Of a stretch of DNA of 64,000 nt, positions 51,273 through 59,015 are shown piece after piece. Under the pieces are notes generated by a model. The model worked only from the letters and a program-made list of their open reading frames with translations. It was not told where the DNA came from and searched no databases. Source of the DNA: Microbacterium sp. 8M (GTDB lineage Bacteria > Actinomycetota > Actinomycetes > Actinomycetales > Microbacteriaceae); NCBI RefSeq assembly GCF_902506375.1, contig NZ_LR733284.1, forward strand, positions 853,042 through 917,041, read 5' to 3'. Made by a program: the position numbers and the translations under genes. Position 1 is the stretch's first letter, and each line of letters starts with the position of its first letter.

Positions 51273-52808
51273 GTGACACTCGACATCCCCGTCACCGGCC
51301 GGCACCACGCCGACGAGCGCCCGGCATCGTCCATGGTCATCACGGATCCTCGCGACGGTTCCCCCGTCGGCGAGCTCCCCTCGGCCGACGTCGACGAGGT
51401 GCGCGCGGCGATCGACGCCGCCCGCGCCGCCTTCCCCGCCTGGCGGCGCACCCCCGCCGAGGAACGCGCCCAGGCGCTGCGCGCCGCGGCGGACGCGCTC
51501 GAGGAGCGGATCGACGAGCTCGCCGAGCTGGAGGGGCGCGAGACCGGCCGCCGGCGCGACGACGCGGTCGGCGGGCTCCGCGCCGCGGTGAGCACGCTCC
51601 GCCAGTACGCGGAACTCGGGCCGCTGCACCGAGGCCTCAGCCTGCTGGGCGCGGCCGACGCGACGGACTTCCTGCGGCCCGAGCCGCGCGGCGTCGTGGC
51701 CGTGATCACGCCGTGGAACGATCCGGCCGCGATCACGGCGGGGCTCGTCGGCGCCGCCCTGGCCACGGGGAACACGGTGGTGCTCAAGCCCAGCGAGCGC
51801 TGCCCGCACCTCGGCCGACGGCTCGGCGAACTCCTCGCGTGCGGCCTTCCGGACGGCGTGCTCTCGACCGTGCTGGGCGCCGCGGAGACCGGTCAGGCGC
51901 TCGTCACCTCGGTGGACGTCGATGCGGTGGCGCACGTGGGGTCCAGCCGCACCGGGGAGTGGATCGCCCGCGCGGTCGCCCTGACCGGCGCGCACCTGAT
52001 CCGCGAGAACGGCGGGAACGACGCGCTCCTCGTGGACGCGGGAGTGGATCCGGCCTGGGCCGCCGCGCAGATCGCGCGCGGCGCGTTCACGAACAGCGGC
52101 CAGCTGTGCACCGCGGTCGAGCGTGTGTTCCTGCACCGCGATGTCGCCGCTGAGGTGATCGCGGCGCTCGTCGCGGAGGCCGAGGCGCGGAACGCGGCCG
52201 GCCCGGCCCCGCTCGTCGACGAGCGGATGCGCGAGCAGGTGCATGCGCACGTGCTCGACGCGCTCGCCTCCGGCGCCCGGGCCCTCGTCGGCGGCGAGGT
52301 GCCGGGCGGACCCGGATCCGGCTACCCGGCGACGGTGCTCGTGGACTGCACGCCGGACATGCTCGTGTTCCGCGAGGAGACGTTCGGCCCCGTCGCCCCG
52401 GTCATGGTCGTGGAGAGCTTCGCCGAGGGGCTCGCGCTCGCCGCCGACGACGAGCACGGGCTCGCGGCCACGGTGCTCACCTGCGACCTCGCGCACGCGC
52501 ATGCCGCGATCGACGCCCTGCCGGTGGGCACCGTGAAGGTCAACGACGTGTTCGGCGGGGCGCCTGGCGGTTCGGCACAGCCCCGCGGGCGCAGCGGATC
52601 CGGCTTCGGATACGGCCCCGAGCTTCTCGATGAGCTCACGACGGTGAAGGCCGTGCACCTCGGCGCGGGGGCGCCGCGCCGAGGTGACGCGTCGCCGGAT
52701 CCAGGCACACCGTACGATCCCGGCACACCTCAGAATCCGGATACACCGCAGGATCCGGATACACCGCAGGATCTGGGCGCTTCTCACGGTGAGGAGGCCC
52801 CGCGATGA
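51273..52808 (+). CDS. Aldehyde dehydrogenase family protein with tandem-repeat tail
   Basis: A 511-residue NAD(P)+-dependent ALDH. The Rossmann part has VAVITPWNDPAAITAGLVGA, the general base is E245 in LIRENGGND (a changed LELGG motif), and the nucleophile is C279 in NSGQLCTAVE. The C-terminal 40 residues hold four six-residue repeats (DPGTPx/DPDTPQ). GAGGAAGGAGC precedes the GTG start at 51273. The stop overlaps the HldE start by ATGA, so the two enzymes are coupled, suggesting oxidation of a sugar-derived aldehyde in the glycan pathway; this is inferred from position only. Confidence 0.87.
   Translation: MTLDIPVTGRHHADERPASSMVITDPRDGSPVGELPSADVDEVRAAIDAARAAFPAWRRTPAEERAQALRAAADALEERIDELAELEGRETGRRRDDAVGGLRAAVSTLRQYAELGPLHRGLSLLGAADATDFLRPEPRGVVAVITPWNDPAAITAGLVGAALATGNTVVLKPSERCPHLGRRLGELLACGLPDGVLSTVLGAAETGQALVTSVDVDAVAHVGSSRTGEWIARAVALTGAHLIRENGGNDALLVDAGVDPAWAAAQIARGAFTNSGQLCTAVERVFLHRDVAAEVIAALVAEAEARNAAGPAPLVDERMREQVHAHVLDALASGARALVGGEVPGGPGSGYPATVLVDCTPDMLVFREETFGPVAPVMVVESFAEGLALAADDEHGLAATVLTCDLAHAHAAIDALPVGTVKVNDVFGGAPGGSAQPRGRSGSGFGYGPELLDELTTVKAVHLGAGAPRRGDASPDPGTPYDPGTPQNPDTPQDPDTPQDLGASHGEEAPR
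52698..52769 (+). repeat. Four 18-bp tandem repeats in the ALDH gene
   Basis: Units GATCC(A/C)GGCACACC... to GATCCGGATACACCGCAG start at 52698, 52716, 52734 and 52752, and encode DPGTPY, DPGTPQ, NPDTPQ and DPDTPQ. Confidence 0.85.
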
Positions 52809-54415
52809 CGCCGCTGGACTACGCGGCGCTGCTGCGCGAGCGCCGTCCGGACGTCGCCGTGCTCGGCGACTTCCTGCTCGACGGCTGGTGGACCGGCAGC
52901 ATCGACCGGATCGCCCGCGAGGCGCCGGCGCCCGTCGTCGACCTGCAGGAGCACCGCTACGCCCCGGGCGGGGCGGCCAACGCGGCGATGAACGCGGCGG
53001 CTCTGGGGGCGCGGGTGCAGGCCGTGGGCGCCATCGGCGCCGACGACGCGGGCGTCCGGCTGCGCACGATGCTGCGTGACGCGGGGATCGACGTGCGCCG
53101 GCTGCGTCTGGTCGACGGCATGCGCACCACGACCAAGGTGCGCGTGGCTGCCGCCGGGCAGGTCATGGTGCGCCTGGACGAGGTCGACCACGAGGAGCTG
53201 CCCGCCGAAGCGGCGCGACAGCTCGCCCGCGACGCGGTGGAGTCCGTCGCGACGGCCGACGCGCAGCTGATCTGCGACTACGGATCCGCGGCGCTCGGCT
53301 CGGCGCTCATCGACGCGGTCGCCCACGGCCGCCGACCCCCGGTGCGGATCGTCGACGCCCATGACCCGAGACGGTGGGCGCCGACCCGACCCGACGTGGT
53401 CACCCCGAACGCCGCCGAGACGGAGGCGATCCTCGGCATCCCGCTGGGATCCGGATCCGAACGCGCGCGACGGGTGACCCGGCGGGCGTCGCAGCTGCTG
53501 TCCGCGACCGGGGCAGCCGCGGCGGTGGTCACGCTCGACCGCTCCGGCACGCTCCTGCTGCCCGCCGGCGGGCGACCGCACCGCACGTACGCGCACCCCC
53601 TGCCCGAGAAGCAGGCGTCCGGCGCGGGCGACGTGTTCTCCGCCGCGCTCGCTGTCGCGCGCGGCGCGGGGGTGCCCCTCGAGGCGGCCACCGACCTCGC
53701 ACAGCAGGCGGCGGACGTCGCGGTGCGCAAGCCAGGCACCTGCGTGTGCACCCTCGATGAGCTGACCGACTGGCTCGGCCGGCCCGCGGAGTCGGCGCTC
53801 GGCGTCGAAGAGCTGGCCGACCGACTCGACGCCCACCGCCGTGCCGGGCACCGCATCGTGTTCACGAACGGCTGCTTCGACGTGCTGCACCGCGGGCACA
53901 CCACGTATCTGCGGCAGGCGAAGCGCCTCGGCGACGTGCTCGTCGTGGCGGTCAACAGCGACGACTCGGTGCAGCGGCTGAAGGGCCCCGACCGTCCGGT
54001 GAACCGGGATCGCGACCGCGCCGACGTGCTGGCCGAGCTCTCCTGCGTGGACTACGTGACCGTGTTCGCCGAGGACACCCCGCGGGCGCTCATCCGCCGG
54101 CTGCGCCCCGATGTCTACGCGAAGGGCGGCGACTACTCGCCCGAGATGCTGCCGGAGACCCCCGACGTGCGGGCGGTCGGCGGCGAGGTGGTCATCCTCG
54201 ACTACGTCGCAGACCACTCCACGACGCAGATCATCGGCCGGATCCGGTCGACTGCCGAGGGGAGCGACGGCGCGGGCGGCGGGTCGGCACAGGATCCCGC
54301 CGCGCGGGAGGGCTCCGCGCGGGACGACGGTGCCCGTGACGACGCCGGGCGGGATGAGCCGGAGCGGGCGGGCGCCGTGCACGGCCAGAGCCCGCGGGGA
54401 GTGGCGGCCGGATGA
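52805..54415 (+). CDS. hldE: Bifunctional heptose 7-phosphate kinase / heptose 1-phosphate adenylyltransferase
   Basis: A 536-residue two-domain HldE-like enzyme. The ribokinase domain (residues about 15-325) has VLGDFLLDGWWTGSIDRIAR, APGGAANAAMNAAALGARVQ and the catalytic QASGAGDVFSAALA; the nucleotidyltransferase domain (about 345-485) has FTNGCFDVLHRGHTTYLRQA with the HxGH ATP site, and the NRDRDRADVLAEL segment. E. coli HldE has 477 residues; the surplus here is an Asp/Arg/Gly-rich tail of about 50 residues. It would make ADP-D-glycero-manno-heptose from the GmhA/GmhB intermediates. It overlaps the ALDH gene (ATGA) and the GT2 gene (ATGA). Confidence 0.93.
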   Translation: MTPLDYAALLRERRPDVAVLGDFLLDGWWTGSIDRIAREAPAPVVDLQEHRYAPGGAANAAMNAAALGARVQAVGAIGADDAGVRLRTMLRDAGIDVRRLRLVDGMRTTTKVRVAAAGQVMVRLDEVDHEELPAEAARQLARDAVESVATADAQLICDYGSAALGSALIDAVAHGRRPPVRIVDAHDPRRWAPTRPDVVTPNAAETEAILGIPLGSGSERARRVTRRASQLLSATGAAAAVVTLDRSGTLLLPAGGRPHRTYAHPLPEKQASGAGDVFSAALAVARGAGVPLEAATDLAQQAADVAVRKPGTCVCTLDELTDWLGRPAESALGVEELADRLDAHRRAGHRIVFTNGCFDVLHRGHTTYLRQAKRLGDVLVVAVNSDDSVQRLKGPDRPVNRDRDRADVLAELSCVDYVTVFAEDTPRALIRRLRPDVYAKGGDYSPEMLPETPDVRAVGGEVVILDYVADHSTTQIIGRIRSTAEGSDGAGGGSAQDPAAREGSARDDGARDDAGRDEPERAGAVHGQSPRGVAAG

Positions 54416-55503
54416 TCAGCCGTCGCGGATCCGCGCACTGGGCCGTCCCCTCGCCGCCGGTCCCGGCCGCGGTCGACGTGCTCGTGCCCACCGCCGATCG
54501 TCCCGCCGAGCTGGCGGTGACCCTCGCGGGGCTCGCCGCCCAGGACGATCCGCCGTTCCGCGTCGTCGTCAGCGATCAGTCGCACGACCGGCCCGCCGAG
54601 GACGCCCCCGCGGTGAGGGCGATGGTGCGGGTGCTGCGCGCCCAGGGCCGCGAGGTCGCCGTCCTCCGGCATCTGCCGCGGCGCGGGCTCGCCGAGCAGC
54701 GGCAGTTCCTCCTCGACGCTGCGCGGGCGCCGCGGGTGCTGTTCCTCGACGACGACGTCTGGTTGGAGCCAGGCGCGCTCGCCCGGCTGGACGGAGCGCT
54801 CTCCGATGAGCGCTGCGGGTTCGTGGGCTTCGCCGTGCAGGGGCTGTCGTATCTGCCCGACGTGCGCGATGCGGAGCGGGAGCCGTTCCAGCCTTGGGGC
54901 GCCGGCGGGGTGCGCCCCGAGCGGCTGGGCCGCGACCGGCCGGCCTTCGGCCGCTGGACGCTGCACAACGCCGCGAACATGGCGCACGAGGCGGCCGCGC
55001 GCGGGCTCTCCGATGACGACCGCCTCGCCTACCGGGTGGCGTGGGTCGGCGGATGCGTCCTGTTCGACCGCGAGGAGCTGCTCGCCGCGGGCGGTTTCGG
55101 GTTCTGGCGCGACCTCCCGCCGGGGCACGTCGGAGAGGACGTGCTCGCGCAGTGGCGGGTGATGGCGCGGCGCGGCGGGGCCGGGATCCTGCCCAGCGGA
55201 GCGGTGCACCTCGAGGCGCCCACGACCATCTCCGACCGCCGGATCGAGGCCGCGGAGGTCGTGGATCCGCTGCCGGCGGATCCGGATCCGCTCAGCACCG
55301 AGCCCGCACCCGCCGACGCGGGCGGCGCGCCGGGCCGCACAGCCGACACAACCCCGGGTGGATCCACCCGGGCCGGAGAGAAGAGAGGGAATGATGAACG
55401 ACAAGCCGAACCCGATCCAGATCCAGAAGTTCCTGGGCGGCGTCGACTACCCCGCGGGCAAGGACGCGATCCTCGACGCCGCGCGCGGGTCGGGCGCCGA
55501 TGA
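54412..55503 (+). CDS. Glycosyltransferase family 2-like protein
   Basis: A 363-residue protein whose residues about 18-290 are a GT-A glycosyltransferase of family 2: VDVLVPTADRPAELAVTLAG, RGLAEQRQFLLDAA, the metal site LFLDDDVWLE, and WVGGCVLFDREELLAAGGFG then GEDVLAQWRV. The last 70 residues are disordered, and the final 38 codons run through the start of the DUF2795 gene in another frame (113 bp overlap). The gene probably ended earlier in an ancestor. The ATG overlaps the hldE stop (ATGA). Donor and acceptor are unknown. Confidence 0.85.
   Translation: MISRRGSAHWAVPSPPVPAAVDVLVPTADRPAELAVTLAGLAAQDDPPFRVVVSDQSHDRPAEDAPAVRAMVRVLRAQGREVAVLRHLPRRGLAEQRQFLLDAARAPRVLFLDDDVWLEPGALARLDGALSDERCGFVGFAVQGLSYLPDVRDAEREPFQPWGAGGVRPERLGRDRPAFGRWTLHNAANMAHEAAARGLSDDDRLAYRVAWVGGCVLFDREELLAAGGFGFWRDLPPGHVGEDVLAQWRVMARRGGAGILPSGAVHLEAPTTISDRRIEAAEVVDPLPADPDPLSTEPAPADAGGAPGRTADTTPGGSTRAGEKRGNDERQAEPDPDPEVPGRRRLPRGQGRDPRRRARVGRR
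55353..55372. promoter_or_regulatory. Perfect 20-bp palindrome before the DUF2795 gene
   Basis: CCCGGGTGGATCCACCCGGG is fully self-complementary, 18 bp before the ATG of the DUF2795 gene and inside the 3' end of the GT2 gene. It could be an operator or a hairpin affecting translation of the small gene. Confidence 0.6.
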
Positions 55504-55588
55504 CGCGGTGCTCGACGCCCTCCAGGGCATCCCCGATCGGGAGTACGACGGCCCGACGGCGGTGAGCGAGGCCGTCGCCGGCGCCTGA
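55391..55588 (+). CDS. DUF2795 domain protein
   Basis: A 65-residue protein that is all DUF2795: KPNPIQIQKFLGGVDYPAGK, then DAILDAARGSGADDAVLDAL and IPDREYDGPTAVSEAVAGA. The domain is a small helical, often tandem module of unknown function in actinobacteria. GAGAGGGA precedes the ATG at 55391 (a second ATG is at 55394). The first 113 bp overlap the 3' end of the GT2 gene in another frame. Confidence 0.85.
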   Translation: MMNDKPNPIQIQKFLGGVDYPAGKDAILDAARGSGADDAVLDALQGIPDREYDGPTAVSEAVAGA

Positions 55589-55651
55589 GGCGCCGCGGCG
55601 GGTCCCGACGCGCCGGTGGCGCCTCCGGCCGGCGACGAGACGCGCACCGGG

Positions 55652-55734
55652 CGGAAAACGGAGGAGCTGGCGCGTGTCGCGGCTCCCAGAGCCGTGCCCC
55701 GCGCCGACACGCCGGCGGGCGGCTCCGTTTTCCG
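55652..55734. repeat. Long-range inverted repeat in a 292-bp gene-free stretch
   Basis: CGGAAAACGGAG (55652-55663) is exactly complementary to CTCCGTTTTCCG (55723-55734), with 59 nt between; inside are the 7-bp CGTGTCG / CGACACG pair and GGCTC / GAGCC. The stretch 55589-55880 contains no convincing gene. Confidence 0.7.
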
Positions 55735-55880
55735 ACGAGCTCGGGGTCGAAAGCGCCGGGGTGCGCGTGCGTCGGGCCTCCGCCATGGCCAGCGCGGCCA
55801 CGACGGTATGGCGGGATCTCGGCGAGGGATGGCGGTCGCCGTGCTCGACCGATGTCCGCGGCCCCTGCGACCATCGGAGC

Positions 55881-56927
55881 ATGGCGGAGACCACACGAGG
55901 ACGAGCACGCCCTGCCGCGGCGACCGGGGCAGCCCCCGATCCGCGGACGAACGGCGCGGCTCCTGTCCCCGGAGGGAACGGCGCGGCCCCGGCGGCCGGA
56001 GCAGCCCCCGACCCGCGAGCGGACGGCGCTGCCCCGCGGCGGAACGGCGCGCTCGTCCTGGCGGCAGCCGTGGTCACCGTGGTGCTCTGGGCGTCCGCGT
56101 TCATCGGCATCCGCGGCGCCGGCCCGCACTTCGATCCCGGTGCCCTGGCCCTGCTGCGCATGGCCGTCGGCACCGTGGCGCTCACGGTCATCGCGCTGCG
56201 GCGCGGGGTGCGGATGCCGTCCCGCCGGCAGTGGCTGCTCGTCGCCGTGTGGGGCGTCGGCTGGTTCTGCGTCTACAACCTCGCGCTGAACGCCGCGGAG
56301 CACACGCTCGACGCCGGCACCGCGGCCATGGTGGTCAACCTCGCCCCGCTCATGGTCGTCGTGTTCAGCGGGCTGTTCCTGCGCGAGGGGTTCCCCCGGC
56401 CGCTGCTGATCGGCGCGCCCATCGCGTTCGCCGGCGTGGTGCTGATCGGCCTGAACTCCACCACGAAGGCCGGATCCATCGACATCGCGGGCCTGCTGCT
56501 CGCCCTGCTCGCCGCGGTCATGTACGCCGGATGCACCCTGCTGCAGAAGCACCTGCTCAGCGCAGGCGCCGACGCCACGACGCTGACCTGGCTCGGCGCC
56601 GCCGCGGGCACCGTCGCCCTGCTGCCGTGGTCGGGAGACCTCGTCGGGGCCGTGCAGACCGCGCCGCTCGACGCCACCCTGTGGGTCGTCTACCTCGGTG
56701 TCTTCCCGACCGCGATCGCCTTCACCACCTGGGCCTACGTGCTACAGCGCAGCACGGCGGGCCAGACGTCCGCGACCACCTACGTGGTGCCCGCGATCGC
56801 GATCCTGCTGTCCTGGATCATCCTCGGAGAGGTGCCGACGCCGCTCATGTTCGTCGGCGGCGCGCTCTGCCTGCTCGGCGTGCTGGTCACCCGCCTGCGG
56901 TGGCGACGCGCCGAGCCCACGCGGTGA
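55881..56927 (+). CDS. DMT-superfamily (EamA) transporter
   Basis: A 348-residue EamA/RhaT-type transporter with ten membrane segments in two five-helix halves (PF00892 twice); WASAFIGIRGAGPHFDPGAL opens the first and YAGCTLLQKHLL the second, ending in ILLSWIILGEVPTPLMFVGG. It probably exports an amino acid or metabolite. The N-terminal 50 residues are a repetitive linker with several NGAAP/AAPDPR units. The ATG at 55881 is used, with a weak GGAG close by; the frame is open to 55674 but without homology. Confidence 0.85.
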   Translation: MAETTRGRARPAAATGAAPDPRTNGAAPVPGGNGAAPAAGAAPDPRADGAAPRRNGALVLAAAVVTVVLWASAFIGIRGAGPHFDPGALALLRMAVGTVALTVIALRRGVRMPSRRQWLLVAVWGVGWFCVYNLALNAAEHTLDAGTAAMVVNLAPLMVVVFSGLFLREGFPRPLLIGAPIAFAGVVLIGLNSTTKAGSIDIAGLLLALLAAVMYAGCTLLQKHLLSAGADATTLTWLGAAAGTVALLPWSGDLVGAVQTAPLDATLWVVYLGVFPTAIAFTTWAYVLQRSTAGQTSATTYVVPAIAILLSWIILGEVPTPLMFVGGALCLLGVLVTRLRWRRAEPTR

Positions 56928-56941
56928 CCGCAGGCGTCTGA

Positions 56942-56968
56942 CCGGCGCGCCCTGAGAACAGGCGCCGG
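56942..56968. terminator. Hairpin between convergent transporter and sensor genes
   Basis: CCGGCGC (56942-56948) and GCGCCGG (56962-56968) form a 7-bp stem with a 13-nt loop, 14 nt after the transporter stop. It is a modest terminator candidate. Confidence 0.4.
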
Positions 56969-57004
56969 AGAACGGGCGCATGGCCGGCGCGGATCCGAAA
57001 GGCG

Positions 57005-58885
57005 TCAGCCCAGCTGGATCTCGCCCCGGGTCAGCCCGGCGGCGGCGAGCACTTCGGCCGCTGCGGCCCGCTTCATGTCGAGCGACTGTCCGATCTCCGC
57101 GGCGAGCCGCGGATGCGCGCGGACGCCGGCCTTGTCCGCCGCCTCGTCGAAGCCCCGCATCAGCGCGTTCAGCTGTGCGATCTCCTCCTCGGCGCTGATC
57201 GTGCGGCCGTGCTCCTCGAAGCCTATGAGCTCGGCGAACACCACCGAGACGTCGTCGTGCGCCTCGGTGATCGTCTCATCGCCCTGCTTGTAGCGCTCCG
57301 CGACGCTCTGCGGCATGAGCGTGTGCAGGAGCTTCTCGTTCTCGGCGCGCTGCTCGTCGATGAGCTGCTGCTTGATCCGCAGGCTCGACGCCATGTCGTT
57401 GAAGGCGCTGCCGAGGTCGCCGAACTCGTCGCGGGATCCGGCCGGCACCTGCACGTCGAGATCGCCCTCGGCGACGCGGTGCACGGCCGCGACCAGGCGG
57501 TTGATCGGCCGCGTGAAGACCTGCGCAAGCAGCAGCGACAGCAACGCCACGATCAGCATGATCCCGAGCACCGAGATGAGCACGATCCGGGTGAAGTCGG
57601 TGACCGGCGCGAACGCCTCGGCGGAGTCGATGCGTGCGATCACGACCCAGTCCAGATCCTCGACCTCGAGCGGGCCGTAGCTGACCACGCTCGAGCCGCT
57701 GATGTAGTCGGCGCCCTCCAGCGTGCCGCTCTTGCCGCTTTGCGCCCGGGTCACCGCGTCGCCCGTGATCGGCTGCAGCAGCACCGTGCCCTTGACCTGC
57801 ACCGCGCGCTTCGCGACGGACGGAGCCGTGCCGTGGTCGATCACCGCCTGTGCGTACTTCTTCGGATGCTCCACGAGCTCGCGCGAGACGCTGCGCATGA
57901 GACCGTCGCGGCCCACGAGGTACACCTCTCCGGTGTCGCCCAGGCCCTGGCCTTTCCATCCGTGCCGGCCCGTCATCACGTCGTTCACGAAGTCCAGGGA
58001 CACCTGGAGCGCGAGCGCCCCCGTGATCCCTGAGTCGTTGCCAATCGGCGAGACGATCCACATCGACGGCGTGCCCAGAGACGGCGTCCAGCGCTCGAAG
58101 TCGGTCAGCACCACCGCATCCACCGAGTTGGTGGCGATGGCCTCGCGGTACGCGTCGGCGAGCTTCGAGTCGCGGAAGGGGCCGGTGTCGAGGTTGGTGC
58201 CGAGCTCCACACCCTTGTACGCCGTGAACACGACGTCGCCCTGGAGGTTGAGCAGCAGCGCGTCCTCGTAGCCGGCCTGGTTGATGAGCCGGGCGAAGTA
58301 GTCGCCGTAGCGCACGGCGGCCGCGGAGTAGGCGGATCCGTCTCCCGCATCGTCGTCGGTCAGATTCGCCTCATAGCCGGCGTCGTCGAGCGTCGTGTTA
58401 CGGACCGTGTAGTGCGCCTGCAGCCACTGCCCGGCGGCGGATGCCGGGATGAACGCGCGCTCCCCGTATTCGTCGCCGGTGCGCTTCTCCAGCGCAGGGA
58501 CGAACGTGTCCGCGTAGTAGCGGCTCAGCGCGGCCGACTGCCCGGCGTCGAGCGCGCTGCCCTGCAGCTGGTCGAAGCCCTCGTTGAGCGCCTTCGACAT
58601 GCTCTGGGCGCTGAGGTTGCGGGAGTTCAGGGACGCGGTGCGCTTCACGTCCTCGAGCGCGACCTTCATCTCATGGGTGCGCATCTCGCGGATCGTGGTG
58701 AGCTGGTCAACCGCGCTCGCATGCAGGGAGCTGCGCCCGTTGACGAAGCCCACCGCGCCGATGATGAGCGCCGAGACCAGGCTCACGCCGAGCAGCATGA
58801 TCAGCAGCTTCGACTGGATGCTGAGCCCCGGCCGGCGCCGCCTGCCTCGTGATGCACGCTCGGTGCGCGACCCTTCGACGTCCAT
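57005..58885 (-). CDS. Membrane sensor with dCache-like and HAMP domains and a truncated class III cyclase domain
   Basis: A 626-residue protein. A membrane segment (about residues 26-48), a long extracellular sensor of about 380 residues (dCache-like, with YTVRNTTLDDAGYEANL and WMDFE-like features such as GWKGQGLGDTGEVYLVGRDG), a second membrane segment (about 434-457), a HAMP domain (about 457-510) and a coiled linker are in the order of membrane-bound class III adenylate/guanylate cyclases. The cyclase domain starts normally (LMPQSVAERYKQGDETITEA, VSVVFAELIGFEEHG) but has the first metal Asp replaced by Glu and stops after about 85 residues, lacking the substrate-specifying and transition-state regions. 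ATG 58885 has AGGGGGG upstream. It cannot be an active cyclase in this form. Confidence 0.8.
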   Translation of the reverse strand: MDVEGSRTERASRGRRRRPGLSIQSKLLIMLLGVSLVSALIIGAVGFVNGRSSLHASAVDQLTTIREMRTHEMKVALEDVKRTASLNSRNLSAQSMSKALNEGFDQLQGSALDAGQSAALSRYYADTFVPALEKRTGDEYGERAFIPASAAGQWLQAHYTVRNTTLDDAGYEANLTDDDAGDGSAYSAAAVRYGDYFARLINQAGYEDALLLNLQGDVVFTAYKGVELGTNLDTGPFRDSKLADAYREAIATNSVDAVVLTDFERWTPSLGTPSMWIVSPIGNDSGITGALALQVSLDFVNDVMTGRHGWKGQGLGDTGEVYLVGRDGLMRSVSRELVEHPKKYAQAVIDHGTAPSVAKRAVQVKGTVLLQPITGDAVTRAQSGKSGTLEGADYISGSSVVSYGPLEVEDLDWVVIARIDSAEAFAPVTDFTRIVLISVLGIMLIVALLSLLLAQVFTRPINRLVAAVHRVAEGDLDVQVPAGSRDEFGDLGSAFNDMASSLRIKQQLIDEQRAENEKLLHTLMPQSVAERYKQGDETITEAHDDVSVVFAELIGFEEHGRTISAEEEIAQLNALMRGFDEAADKAGVRAHPRLAAEIGQSLDMKRAAAAEVLAAAGLTRGEIQLG

Positions 58886-58952
58886 CCGCCCCCCTGTTCT
58901 GAGCACGACTCCTCGAGCAACACTCCGGTGGCCACGCTGTGGCACTCGAACC

Positions 58953-58970
58953 GTACCGATATACCGGTAC
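58953..58970. promoter_or_regulatory. Inverted repeat upstream of the sensor gene
   Basis: GTACCG (58953-58958) and CGGTAC (58965-58970) form a 6-bp inverted repeat with the AT-rich centre ATATAC, 68-85 bp before the sensor start. TACGGT read on the minus strand may be a -10. Confidence 0.45.
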
Positions 58971-59015
58971 GCAGGGAAAGGGATCCGCGTCGGCTCTCGC
59001 GCGAAACGTCGGATC

